In this document: piece after piece, positions 42,029 to 51,031 of the stretch
Layout: each line of letters opens with the position of its first letter
How positions within the stretch are numbered: position 1 is the stretch's first letter
Origin: JANXLS01 sp038227045
GTDB taxonomy: Bacteria > Planctomycetota > SZUA-567 > H5-PLA8
NCBI GenBank assembly: GCA_038227045.1
Contig: JBBRQD010000010.1
Span: 1 to 64,000 of the forward strand
Direction of reading: 5' to 3'
DNA length: 64,000 bases
Notes under the pieces: generated by a model
What the model was told of the DNA's origin: nothing
What the model saw: only the letters and a program-made list of their open reading frames with translations
Databases searched by the model: none
Program-made: the position numbers and the translations under genes

Positions 42029-43039
42029 CTACCGCCGTTCTTCAGGCGGCATGTTCGTCTTGAAATACTCCACGGTTCGCCGCAGCCCTTCTTCATTGTC
42101 GACGATGGGGCGATAACCGAAATCTCGCCGCGCCTTGCTGGTGTCGTAGTAATGCGAACACGATAACGCTTTGGCCAGGAAGCGCGTCATCGGCGGTTCT
42201 TCTTTTTTTCGGAGCAGCCAGAACGCGGATTCGCAACCGGCGCCCGCCACGTAGGCCATGCGGGACGAAACGTTTTTCGTGACCGGCGGAAGGCCCAATT
42301 TCTGGAGAAACTCATTGATCCATTTCCACAGCACGACCGGCTTGCCGTCCGCAATGAAATAGGCTTCACCTGAGACGCGCTTCGCCGACATCGCGTCACT
42401 GGCCAGCAGATGCGCTATGGCAGCGTTATCGACATACGTGAGATCGACCTGGTTTTCGCCGCGGCCGACGATGCGCAATTTTCCCGAGCGGGCGCGCTGG
42501 ATCAAGCGCGGCAGCAGATGATTGTCGCGCGGACCCCAAATCAAATGCGGGCGAATCGCGCACGCCAGCAGTCCGTCCCGGCCGCTGCTGTTGAGCACCA
42601 GCTTTTCGGCCAGCGCCTTGGTGCTTGAATAAATGTTATAGAAGCGTTCCGGATAGGGCGTTTTTTCGGTGATGCCGCATTCGTCCTTCATGTCGAACAC
42701 GACGCTCGGCGAACTCGTGTAGATCAGCTTGGGCACGCCGCGCCGCTTGCAGCCTTCGACGATATTGCGCGTGCCGAGCACATTGATCGCATGGAAGACT
42801 TGGGCGTCGCCCCAGATGCCGGCGAGCGCGGCCACATGAAAAACCGCGTCCATGCCCATGCAGGCGGCGGAACATTCTTCGATGCTGCGGATATCGCCCA
42901 GCACGCTCTCCGCGCCGAGCGATTCGACCTCCGGATAGCGGTTGCGCGCCAGCACGCGCACGCGGTCGCCGCGGCTGATGAGCAACTCTACAATCATGCG
43001 GCCGAGAAATCCGCCGCCGCCGGTTACGAGGACTTTCAT
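42029..43039 (-). CDS. oleD: OleD-like NAD(P)-dependent reductase
   Basis: The start ATG 43039 (MKVLVTGGGGFLGRMI) gives 336 residues. A Rossmann fold with GGGGFLG, the catalytic YNIYSSTKALAEKLV (Y-x3-K) and a 3-beta-hydroxysteroid dehydrogenase-like C-terminal part (DLTYVDNAAIAHLLA, SGEAYFIADGKPV) fit the OleD type. OleD reduces the 2-alkyl-3-ketoacid made by OleA to the beta-hydroxy acid that OleC turns into a beta-lactone. The OleC gene lies directly upstream (48 bases), which strongly supports the call. No ribosome binding site is visible before the ATG; a 7-nt-phase tract lies there instead. Confidence 0.85.
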   Translation of the reverse strand: MKVLVTGGGGFLGRMIVELLISRGDRVRVLARNRYPEVESLGAESVLGDIRSIEECSAACMGMDAVFHVAALAGIWGDAQVFHAINVLGTRNIVEGCKRRGVPKLIYTSSPSVVFDMKDECGITEKTPYPERFYNIYSSTKALAEKLVLNSSGRDGLLACAIRPHLIWGPRDNHLLPRLIQRARSGKLRIVGRGENQVDLTYVDNAAIAHLLASDAMSAKRVSGEAYFIADGKPVVLWKWINEFLQKLGLPPVTKNVSSRMAYVAGAGCESAFWLLRKKEEPPMTRFLAKALSCSHYYDTSKARRDFGYRPIVDNEEGLRRTVEYFKTNMPPEERR

Positions 43040-43048
43040 AGGAATCAA

Positions 43049-43090
43049 GGGCTAGGGTTATGGGGGTTGGGGGTTAGGGGTTAGGGGTTA
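43049..43090. repeat. 42-base tract in exact 7-nt phase
   Basis: Six consecutive 7-mers: GGGCTAG, GGTTATG, GGGGTTG, then GGGGTTA three times. It fills the gap between the OleD start and the OleC stop (43088-43090) and includes that stop codon. It shares the words GGGGTTA and GGGGCTA with the tract at 39646. Confidence 0.8.
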
Positions 43091-44740
43091 ATTTTTTTGC
43101 ATCGCCGCCCACCGTCCAAGAGTTTCGCGATCAATCTTTGCATTATGTCGAACATCGACCGGAAATGGTTTGCGGTAAAACAGAACCGTGCCAATATCCG
43201 CGGCCAGCGCTTCATCGTTCCATTTTTGGGCGATTGTCGTTTCTACACCGCTGGTGGCGATTTGCCTAGTCGATTCCACGACAAGCGCAGGCATCTTTCC
43301 ATTCTCCCCGCCGATTCCAACCAGCGCCGCGCGAGCTTCAATACCCATCTTAGTTCGCAGAAATTCTTCGAAGATTGCTTCGCAGCAGACGCTGTAAAAC
43401 ACACGGCCCGCCGCGCCGATGACCCGATGCGCTTTTCGCCCGCAAAACCACAGCCGTCCGGAAGCGTCGAAGTAGCCCATGTCTCCCATGCGGTGCCAGA
43501 GGCGGCCGGAATCGGGTTCGATGATCTTGGCGTTTGCGGTTTCCAGCGGCATTTCGAAATATTCCTTCGTCACCACCGGACCGCTCACGATGATTTCGCC
43601 GATTTCGTTCGGCGCGCAGACGCTCACTCCGCAAGCTTCCGATCCTTGCGGCGCAGGCACGATCCGCACCGTCATTCCCGGCAGCGGCCTGCCCACACAA
43701 TGCCCCCTCCCCTGCCGGGTCAGCGCCCACGTTTCGCCGAGAATTTCCGATCCCCGGATGCTCGTCACCGGCAATGCTTCCGTCGCTCCATAAGGAATGA
43801 AAACGTCGGCGTCCGGCGAAAGAATCGTCGCGAAGGGCGCGAGAATTTCGCCGCGCACGGGCGCTCCGGCCATCAGGATGCGCTTGAGTGTCGGCAGTTT
43901 TATCCCGCGTTCGACGCAGCGCGGGCCGACGCGTTTCCAGATCGCCGGCGATCCAAACGAGTACGTCACGCCGCGCGACTGAATCGCGTTGATGAGTTCA
44001 TCCGGATCGCATTGTGCCGGGCGCGACGGGTTCATGTCGGGAATCACGCAGGTCGTTCCGAGCGCGGCAGAGAACAACGCAAAGAGCGGAAACGCGGGGA
44101 GATCGATTTCGCCTGGCTCGATTTTGAAATGTTCGCGAATGGCTTCCACTTGCGCACCAAACATGCCGTGTTCGTAGCACACGCCCTTCGGAATTCCAGT
44201 GCCGCCGGACGTGAACAATATGGCGGCTGGCGAATCGGCGTGAGTCGGCGCGATGGAAAATGCTCCGCGCGCCGCCCCTTCTTTTCGCGCCGAAGAAATA
44301 TGCGGCCGCGTCGAAAAAATATTCAGCCAACTGCGTCCCGCGACGAACTGGGCCTCGACAGAATCCGGAAGTTTCCCCGCGAGCAGATACGCGGCCGCGA
44401 TGGCAATCACCGCCTGCGGCTTGGCGCGCGCGATGCAATTGAGCAAATTCTTTCGGCCCATGCCGGGATCGATCAACACGGGAACGGCTCCGAGCTTAAA
44501 GAGAGCGAAAGTCAATGCAACAAAATCCAATCCAGGCCGAACGGCCAGCAGCGTGCGGAATCCCGGTTTAATTTTTGCCGACAAGCCCCACGCCAGCGCA
44601 TCGCACTCCGCATTCAATTCAGCAAACGTCAGCGCGGTTTGTCCGCGGTCGTTGGGCGCGTGCGCACATACGACCGCGGCGCGATCAGGCGCGACGCGGG
44701 CCATTTCAGGGAGAAATTGGGCGATGTTGAATGGGGGCAT
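43088..44740 (-). CDS. oleC: OleC-like beta-lactone synthetase (AMP-dependent)
   Basis: The product has 550 residues of the acyl-adenylate superfamily. The phosphate loop is FTSGGTGIPKGV. OleC-specific text includes FNIAQFLPEMARVAPDRAAV at the start, LVIDPG-type GAVPVLIDPGMGRKNLLNC, SFGSPAIWKRVG and PYGATEALPV. OleC activates a 2-alkyl-3-hydroxyacid with ATP and closes it to a cis-beta-lactone, the precursor of long-chain olefins (OleB then removes CO2). OleD is next. OleA and OleB are not seen. The ATG at 44740 has no ribosome binding site; a 119-bp inverted-repeat unit ends six bases before it. Confidence 0.88.
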   Translation of the reverse strand: MPPFNIAQFLPEMARVAPDRAAVVCAHAPNDRGQTALTFAELNAECDALAWGLSAKIKPGFRTLLAVRPGLDFVALTFALFKLGAVPVLIDPGMGRKNLLNCIARAKPQAVIAIAAAYLLAGKLPDSVEAQFVAGRSWLNIFSTRPHISSARKEGAARGAFSIAPTHADSPAAILFTSGGTGIPKGVCYEHGMFGAQVEAIREHFKIEPGEIDLPAFPLFALFSAALGTTCVIPDMNPSRPAQCDPDELINAIQSRGVTYSFGSPAIWKRVGPRCVERGIKLPTLKRILMAGAPVRGEILAPFATILSPDADVFIPYGATEALPVTSIRGSEILGETWALTRQGRGHCVGRPLPGMTVRIVPAPQGSEACGVSVCAPNEIGEIIVSGPVVTKEYFEMPLETANAKIIEPDSGRLWHRMGDMGYFDASGRLWFCGRKAHRVIGAAGRVFYSVCCEAIFEEFLRTKMGIEARAALVGIGGENGKMPALVVESTRQIATSGVETTIAQKWNDEALAADIGTVLFYRKPFPVDVRHNAKIDRETLGRWAAMQKN

Positions 44741-44746
44741 TCGATG

Positions 44747-44865
44747 GGTGCCACGGAGCAGTACTCTGCTCCGTGCTTCTGGTCATACAAATTTCAAAGT
44801 AATCGCCGTATGTCTGTTAAATCGCGCGGTCAAAAGCACGGAGCAGGGTACTGCTCCGTGGCACC
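44747..44865. repeat. 119-bp MITE-like unit with 32-bp inverted repeats
   Basis: 44747-44778 and 44834-44865 are inverted copies with one mismatch in 32; each arm is itself palindromic (CACGGAGCAG and CTGCTCCGTG around four bases). The 55-base middle is unrelated. It lies between the OleC start and the GspF/PilC stop. No coding capacity. Confidence 0.7.
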
Positions 44866-44900
44866 TGGCAGCGCATCCGAGACGGCCGCACCACAATAGT

Positions 44901-46178
44901 TTAATGGCTTCCGCCGGCGCTCAGCTTATCCATGATCTTGATCAGCGGCATGAAGAGCGCGATGACGATGAATCCGACCGTCAAGCCCATGACCACGATC
45001 AGAATCGGTTCCAGCAAGCTCATCAAGGCGCCGACCAGCGTGTCCACTTCGTTGTCGTAGGTATCGGCGACCTTCATCAACATCTTGTCCAGTTCGCCGG
45101 TTTCTTCACCGACCTGAATCATGTTGACGACCAGATCGTCGAAGACGCCCGAGTGCTTCAGCGGTTCGGCGATCGTATCGCCTTCTTTGATTGACGCGTG
45201 CACGGTTTCGACGGCGTTCGCCACCACCATATTGCTTGTGGCTTGCTTGATGATCGAGAGCGCTTCGAGGATCGGGACGCCGGACGTGACCAACGTGCCC
45301 AGCGTGCGGCAGAAACGGCTGACCGACGATTTCGAAATGATGCCGCCGAAAATCGGAATCTTCAGCGCGATGGCGTCAACGATCAACCGTCCGCGCGGCG
45401 TGCGCACGATCAGCTTGAAGATGATCCAGAACAGCACCGGCGTGAAGATCAGGACGTACCAGTAATTTTTCATCGCCGACGAAATGGCCATCAGCGCAAG
45501 CGTCGGAGCGGGCAGTTCTCCGACGTCCATTTCTTCGAACATTTCTTTAAACTTGGGAATGATGAAGATCATGATGAACGACAAGATACACGACGCGATA
45601 AACACGACGGCGGCCGGGTAAACCAGCGCGCCGATGATCTTCTGCTGCAGCCGCTGCGCCTTTTCGCGGTAATCGGCCAGACGTTCGAGAATTTCGTCCA
45701 GCACACCGCCCGCTTCGCCGGCGCGGATCATGTTGACGTACAGTTTGTCGAAGACGCGCGGATGTTTAAAGAGGCCTTCGGAGAGCGACGAACCGCCTTC
45801 CACGTCTTCCTTGACGTCGCCGATCGCGGATTTCAAAATGCCCGGGCGAAGCTGATTGTGGAGAATGTCGAGACTGCGCACGACCGGCAGGCCGGCGTCC
45901 AGCAGCGTCGCAAACTGGCGCGTGAACGCCGTCAATTCCTTGGGCTTGACGCGCCACGACAGCGAAAATCCGCCGCCCTTCTTTTTAGCAGCGGTCTGCG
46001 GCGTCCCGAAATTACCCTGTCCGCCACCGGGTGCTTTGCCGCCCTTTAGATTGACCTTCGTCGGGAAAAGATTCTGCGCACGAAGCTTTTCGAGCGCATC
46101 CGCCTCGGACGCAGCGTCGATTTCGGACTTTACTTCTTTGCCATGGGTGTCCATTGCCTCGTAAGCGTACGATGACAT
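44901..46178 (-). CDS. GspF/PilC-type inner-membrane protein of type II secretion / type IV pili
   Basis: The product has 425 residues with two copies of the T2SSF domain: FTRQFATLLDAGLPVVRSL (about 82-100) and FCRTLGTLVTSGVPILEALS (about 288-307), each followed by the GE(E/A)(T/G)G-type helix turn (IRAGEAGGVLDEILERLADY, IQVGEETGELDKMLMKVADT). Three transmembrane helices lie after each half and at the end. The N-terminal 60 residues carry the usual FXYEAMD-like start (YAYEAMDTHGK). It is the platform protein of a pilus or secretion machine. The other components are not in this window. Confidence 0.93.
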   Translation of the reverse strand: MSSYAYEAMDTHGKEVKSEIDAASEADALEKLRAQNLFPTKVNLKGGKAPGGGQGNFGTPQTAAKKKGGGFSLSWRVKPKELTAFTRQFATLLDAGLPVVRSLDILHNQLRPGILKSAIGDVKEDVEGGSSLSEGLFKHPRVFDKLYVNMIRAGEAGGVLDEILERLADYREKAQRLQQKIIGALVYPAAVVFIASCILSFIMIFIIPKFKEMFEEMDVGELPAPTLALMAISSAMKNYWYVLIFTPVLFWIIFKLIVRTPRGRLIVDAIALKIPIFGGIISKSSVSRFCRTLGTLVTSGVPILEALSIIKQATSNMVVANAVETVHASIKEGDTIAEPLKHSGVFDDLVVNMIQVGEETGELDKMLMKVADTYDNEVDTLVGALMSLLEPILIVVMGLTVGFIVIALFMPLIKIMDKLSAGGSH

Positions 46179-46407
46179 GACAATCTCCAGTCTACGGAAT
46201 AATTAAAATATGCCGTTCAAAAGCGAAACGATGTTGCCGCACTTGACTCGAGTATCGCCTATTTTTCACAGGCTGTCAATACGGAGGCGCGTATTTCCTG
46301 TGCGGATTGTAGACTTTTTGGGCGGATGACTGTTGAATGATAAAGGGGAGGTGTGTGTTTTAATTCCGGCCCGCCTCGTGTATACTGAACTATCAGGAGC
46401 GCCCGCA
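46179..46407 (+). other. Intergenic region between divergent genes
   Basis: This 229-base stretch separates the GspF/PilC gene and the 46408 gene. TATACT (46381-46386) is a possible -10 for the latter without a convincing -35. A longer frame for the rightward gene runs from 46333 but lacks a ribosome binding site. No other structure seen. Confidence 0.35.
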
Positions 46408-48639
46408 ATGATGAGTGCCAGCCAGATGACTTTATCGCTTCGTGCCGGACTGGCGCTGTGTGCGCTTGTGTGCGCCGCGCATCTGCGCGCGGAACAGCCC
46501 GGAGCCGATACGGTTGACCTTGCGCCCGGCCGAGTTGCCGCGCTGGATCCCAAAATCAAGGCGCTGATCGCGCAGCTCGGCGCGCCCGACACCGTGCAAC
46601 GCGAGGACGCCGAAAAAGCGCTTCTGGCTCTGGGCAAGAGTTCCGTCGCACAGCTAAAAGAAGCCGAAGCGTCACCGAATCCTGAAATATCCTTCCGCGC
46701 CAAACGCCTTAACGCGCGGCTCGCCGAGGTTTCAATCCGCCCTCAAAGCTACGCAAACATCCTTCCATCGGATTCGGTTTTTTTCTTTGAATTTCGCGAC
46801 GCGCCCACGACTCTCAACCGCTTCAAGCTGACGCCGCTCGGGCAATTCTGGGAGAAACAGACGATGAAAGCGTTTGTTAAAGGCCATCGCGCAACGCTGC
46901 TGGCCAATGAGCTGAAAGTGCTCGACGCCATCGCGGCTCTGCCCAAGCTCGCCAGTGGAAAAGCCTTTTTTGCGCTCTCCACCCCGGACACGATTGAGGC
47001 TCACGAAATCGATCCGCCGCTTCTCTATGTCCTGGAAACCAAGGATATGCAAGCCGTGGAAGCGCAGGTCCGCAACATGTTCGAAGGTATGAACGACGCG
47101 GTCAAAACCAAGCGGCAATACAAGCAATTTCAGATCGAAGAACAGAACAACGCCTGCACCGTCTTTGGCGCGGAGCGGGTCATTCACGCACTGACGCCCA
47201 AAGGCATGGAGGGCTTTCTGGACTTTCTTCAGAAACCGTCCGAGAAGCCGCTGTCCCTCCTGCTGACCGATTTGAAAGCCAAGCGTCCCAACGCCGACGC
47301 CTATATCCGGATTTCAGCCGACGGCTTTCCCGTGCTTGCGGAAGCGAATCAATTGTTCGACGACGAACAGGTCAAAATGCTCGAAGCCGCCGGGTTCGCC
47401 GAAGGCGGATTTTTGGAAGACGCGCTGACGTTGAACACGGAAGGCGTCGAAGAGTTCGCGCGCTTTTCGGGCGGGGGAGACAATCGCAATAAGGGCTTGC
47501 TGGCGCTGCTGCAACGCATGACCATCAAGGCCGCCCCGCCCTTGCAGGCGAATCAGCCACAGGCGCTCGACATGGTTCCGTTCCAGGCGGCAATGGTGGC
47601 CACCTTCAGCGGCGATGCGGCGAAACACTCCGCCGACCTCGCGGCGGCGCTGCGCGCGCTCGATGCGATGAACGGGCAACCCATCCACCCAGAACCCAAC
47701 GTGAATACGGCCGCGCCAAAGACCAACGAAGCTGTCGCGCCGCCGCGGCCTCCGGCGCCGAAAACACGCGCGGAAGATGCGCTCAATCTCGGCGGCGGCG
47801 ACGTCCTCAATGACAAAAAAGAGATGAAAGCCGCCGGCAAGGATCCGAAGGCGAAGGATGACAAAAAGGCCGGCAAAAAAGCGCAGAAGCCCGCGGAACT
47901 GGAGCGCTCGATGCCCCATATCGAGCGGCTGTTGAAAGCGGGATTCAAACTCGAGCAACTGTTCGATCAAGCGGACGGTCCGATGGTGCTGGCGCTGTTC
48001 CCCGAGCGCGTGAACATTGCGAAACTGGCCAATCCCGGCGCGCCCGACAACCCGCCGGATCCCGACCGTGTGCCCATTGCCGCGCTTTTTGGCATGTACC
48101 TCAAAGACCCCGCGCCGATTGAATTGGCGCTCGAAAAAGCCAACAAGGGACTCAATCCGCTCTACCACAAAACCGTGCTCAACGGCGGCTCGTTCTATGC
48201 CGAAGAGCAGGAAGAGAACGCCGCCGGATTCTGGCTAAAGGGCAATTATCTGGCTTATGCAACGTCGAAGGATATCGCTGAATTGGCCGGGGCCGCGACG
48301 TTGAATCAGAACGGCACCGAGCGCATGTCCGCACGCAAATCGTACCTCGACTATACGACGAACTACCACGATCCCAAAGCCCTGTTGAACGTCTATGGCG
48401 ATGCGCGGCAGTTCCTGGAGATGCCCTACAAAATGGCGCAGCTCCAATGGCAGGGCGACCCGAAAAACCCCTGGCCGGATTTCACGCTGGTCGCGGGCTT
48501 GTTGAAAGGAAATACGATGCGCCTGAAAGTCACACAAGCGCAGGGCGGACTGCAAATTGAAGCACAGACGCCGATCTCGATTTTGGGATTACTGGAAGCG
48601 GTGCTGAAGCCGCTGAAGGAAGCGGTGCTGATACAGTAA
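46408..48639 (+). CDS. Large secreted protein, function unknown
   Basis: The start ATG 46408 has AGGAG at 46395-46399, giving 743 residues with a signal peptide (about 1-29, ending LRA). After it comes a HEAT-like helical pair (IKALIAQLGAPDTVQREDAE). The bulk has repeated alpha/beta segments with FFEFRDAPTTLNRFKLTPLG, a pattern also seen in uncharacterised DUF3352-like exported proteins. A Lys/Ala/Asp-rich linker (about 455-500) splits it in two. A final domain ends IEAQTPISILGLLEAVLKPL. The gene stands alone. I recognise no catalytic motif and give no function. Confidence 0.65.
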   Translation: MMSASQMTLSLRAGLALCALVCAAHLRAEQPGADTVDLAPGRVAALDPKIKALIAQLGAPDTVQREDAEKALLALGKSSVAQLKEAEASPNPEISFRAKRLNARLAEVSIRPQSYANILPSDSVFFFEFRDAPTTLNRFKLTPLGQFWEKQTMKAFVKGHRATLLANELKVLDAIAALPKLASGKAFFALSTPDTIEAHEIDPPLLYVLETKDMQAVEAQVRNMFEGMNDAVKTKRQYKQFQIEEQNNACTVFGAERVIHALTPKGMEGFLDFLQKPSEKPLSLLLTDLKAKRPNADAYIRISADGFPVLAEANQLFDDEQVKMLEAAGFAEGGFLEDALTLNTEGVEEFARFSGGGDNRNKGLLALLQRMTIKAAPPLQANQPQALDMVPFQAAMVATFSGDAAKHSADLAAALRALDAMNGQPIHPEPNVNTAAPKTNEAVAPPRPPAPKTRAEDALNLGGGDVLNDKKEMKAAGKDPKAKDDKKAGKKAQKPAELERSMPHIERLLKAGFKLEQLFDQADGPMVLALFPERVNIAKLANPGAPDNPPDPDRVPIAALFGMYLKDPAPIELALEKANKGLNPLYHKTVLNGGSFYAEEQEENAAGFWLKGNYLAYATSKDIAELAGAATLNQNGTERMSARKSYLDYTTNYHDPKALLNVYGDARQFLEMPYKMAQLQWQGDPKNPWPDFTLVAGLLKGNTMRLKVTQAQGGLQIEAQTPISILGLLEAVLKPLKEAVLIQ

Positions 48640-48928
48640 AAGAAATTGAAAATCGGTGGCGAAGTACGCTGGAAATTGGAGTGGTCTGTCACCGTTTTTT
48701 CAAAGGCGAAAAATCGCCGGTCAACTATTTCCATTTCCACCCCGTCGAACCGATTCAGGGGCGGTTGAGCATCACATATACGTGGTGAAGATAGCACCTT
48801 CGGCACATTTCCGACGTTCTCGGCAGGAACGATTGGCCGAATCGCATGGCATCGATTAAGATATGAGCGATAATACATAAGACATAAAGGTCTGCTTAAA
48901 AAGACGAGGCTCACAGGAGAAAACATTC
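48640..48928 (+). other. Intergenic region upstream of the porin
   Basis: This 289-base stretch between two co-directional genes shows only weak, unphased low-complexity text near 48645. No promoter with both boxes was found. AGGAG at 48915-48919 serves the next gene. Confidence 0.3.
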
Positions 48929-50541
48929 ATGCGGTTTTTCAAAAACAAGGGGGGTTATGCTGAATTCACGCATTGGAAAGGGGCGGTCGCCCTCTGGTTA
49001 GTCTGTTCATTGTCAGCAGTCCATGCTTTGGAGATCACGCAGGAAGCATGGGAAAAGATTCAAAAGCGCCTAGACGACCAGGATGCGCGTCTCGCGGGGG
49101 CAGGCGCGAAGATTGAAGGCAGCACCGTCGATTCCGCGCTCGACAGCAAATACGGCCCCAATGCCAACGTCTCAACCAAATCGGGAAAGCTGACCATCAG
49201 CGGCCTGGTGCAGATTTGGTACTATCGAATCCAGCCGGACCGGCAGGGCTTTTTCAACGATCCGAACGACAATCATATCGCAGATTCATCGTCGTTCGTG
49301 GACAGCAACGGATTTCGCGTGCGGCGCACGGACATAAAATTCTCAATGGACATCAATGAAAATGTCCGCGCCGTGATGATGATCGACCCTGCTCGTGAAG
49401 CCATCGGTTTTCCCGGCATTCCAAACAATCAAGTGGACCTGTTCGGCACCAAGAAGGCCAATTTGGTGTCGCCGCAGTATCTGACGACGTTCAAGCCCGT
49501 TGGCGTAAACAACACCCTCATTCCGGGAGCCGTTCAAAATGGCGGAACCTATCCAGGTGCGCCTCGACTGCTGCAAGACGCCTATATCAACTGGCATGAT
49601 TGCATTCCTCATCATGACATCCAAGTCGGACAGTTTATTCCGTGGGTCAGCGAAGAAGGTTTGCGTCCCAGCGGCGAACTCGATTTTGCCGAACGCTCGA
49701 TGATCGGGTTCTATGGTAATGGACGCGACGTGGGACTCAGCGTTCACGGTTCTTGGTGGGAATGTGAATCAACACCCGGCAACGGGCGCTTTCAGTATTG
49801 GGTCGGCGTGTTTGACGGCGCGGGAACTTATTTTGAGCCCGGCAATCAGCAAAACCGGCCGGATACCAACGACCAAAAGGACTTGAATGCGCGTTTCCTT
49901 GTCCGCCCACTCTGGGATGATTGTTGGGGAAAACTCGAAATGGGCGTGGCGTTCATGGGTGGGCGACATGGCCAGGGAGACAATGAGCGGCCGATTGCCG
50001 TGCCATCCAACAATTTGAATCGCCCCTCCAATTGGGCGGTGCATAACAGTGCGTGGGGCAGTTACAAGTTTGGCAATGTCATGAGCGGTCTTTGGGCGCG
50101 AACGGAATGGGCATGGATCAAGGACCGCGAAGCGCCCGGAAGCGTCATCGACGTTTTAGGACAGAGCACGGGCACGAACCATTTTGCGCAGGAATCGGGC
50201 CAGGCCTTCAGCCGCCAGGGCTTTTACGGCGCGATGGGATATAAACTCCGCGACAGTAGAATCTGCGATTTGCTTGCTGGTTGAAGCCCATCGAAATCCT
50301 CGGCCGATACGAACAATTCCAAAATATCGAAACTGCGGATTTGGTGACGCCGTACAAGACCGACGTATTTTACACGCGGGTGTGGACGGCCGGTTTGAAC
50401 TACTACATCGCAGGGCACACCGCGAAAGTGCAGGCGAACTATAATTTTGTGACTCTGCCCGCCGACAAATCCAGCCCGTCGCGGGTTTTTCACGACACCC
50501 GGAATGATAATTTCGTGATCAATTTCCAAGTCGCGTTCTAA
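48929..50541 (+). pseudogene. Outer-membrane porin (O/P-like), broken by one frameshift
   Basis: The frame from ATG 48929 (AGGAG nine bases before it) runs 451 residues and stops at 50282-50284 right after CDLLAG. The missing end continues in another frame from about 50281 to 50541 (KPIEILGRYEQFQNIET to the final NFVINFQVAF). Inserting one base in GGTTGAAG would join LLAG-L-KPIEILGRY, a natural porin strand. The intact protein would have about 537 residues, end in phenylalanine as beta-barrels do, and start with a signal peptide and a short coiled coil (QKRLDDQDARLAG). It is similar in plan to phosphate-selective porins O/P. A sequencing or assembly error is as likely as a true mutation. Confidence 0.75.
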
Positions 50542-51031
50542 AAAATGTGGAGAAATCGGCAAAGGCGGGGGCCATCCGGAACCAGTGGCGCTGGTCAAGT
50601 TGGAAGACGTGGCACTGTCCTGAACGTGCGCGTGATTCGGATTTGCCGAATTTGATTATCCTGAAATTCTGACGCTTGCCGCCGATTCGCACCGGCCTGT
50701 CCGTCAGTCCCTCGATGCGTCAAAGCCTGTCGCGTTCTTCCGGTTCCACGTCCGGCACTTTGCCAGCAGCCGTTTCAAGACTTCATGAACATTTGGATCC
50801 CTCAACAATCACACATTTATCTGGCACCCCTCCGGGGTGCAAAAAAATCTCCAATGCATGTCCGGGGGTATCGCTTCGCTCAACCCCCGGCTACCATCTT
50901 GGACCCCTCCGGGGTCGAAATGCCGTTAATCCCAGCGGAGAACCGAATTACGGGGGACAATTACGGGGGATGGTCACGAAACTAAAATAGATGCGTGTCT
51001 GTCCGGGCCGCCCGCGGCCATCCGCCCGAAG
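50542..51031 (+). other. Intergenic region with palindromic repeats
   Basis: This 490-base stretch lies between convergent genes (porin and AraC-like regulator). Most of it is dispersed repeat: GCACCCCTCCGGGGTGC at about 50824-50840, a GGGGGTATCGCTTCGCTCAA string, and GACCCCTCCGGGGTC at about 50904-50918. The first half (50542-50800) shows no recognisable gene. Confidence 0.45.
50822..50920. repeat. Two palindromes with CCCTCCGGG core
   Basis: GCACCCCTCCGGGGTGC and GACCCCTCCGGGGTC are about 65 bases apart and share the core with the repeats at 33413 and 60213, while the bases flanking the core change in a paired way. They form strong hairpins suited to ending transcripts from both sides. Confidence 0.7.

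Noticed and set aside
43097..44899. 600-residue open frame opposite oleC
   Set aside because: Arg- and Ser-rich shadow of the OleC gene, no domain, no start signal; the other strand has unmistakable OleC motifs.
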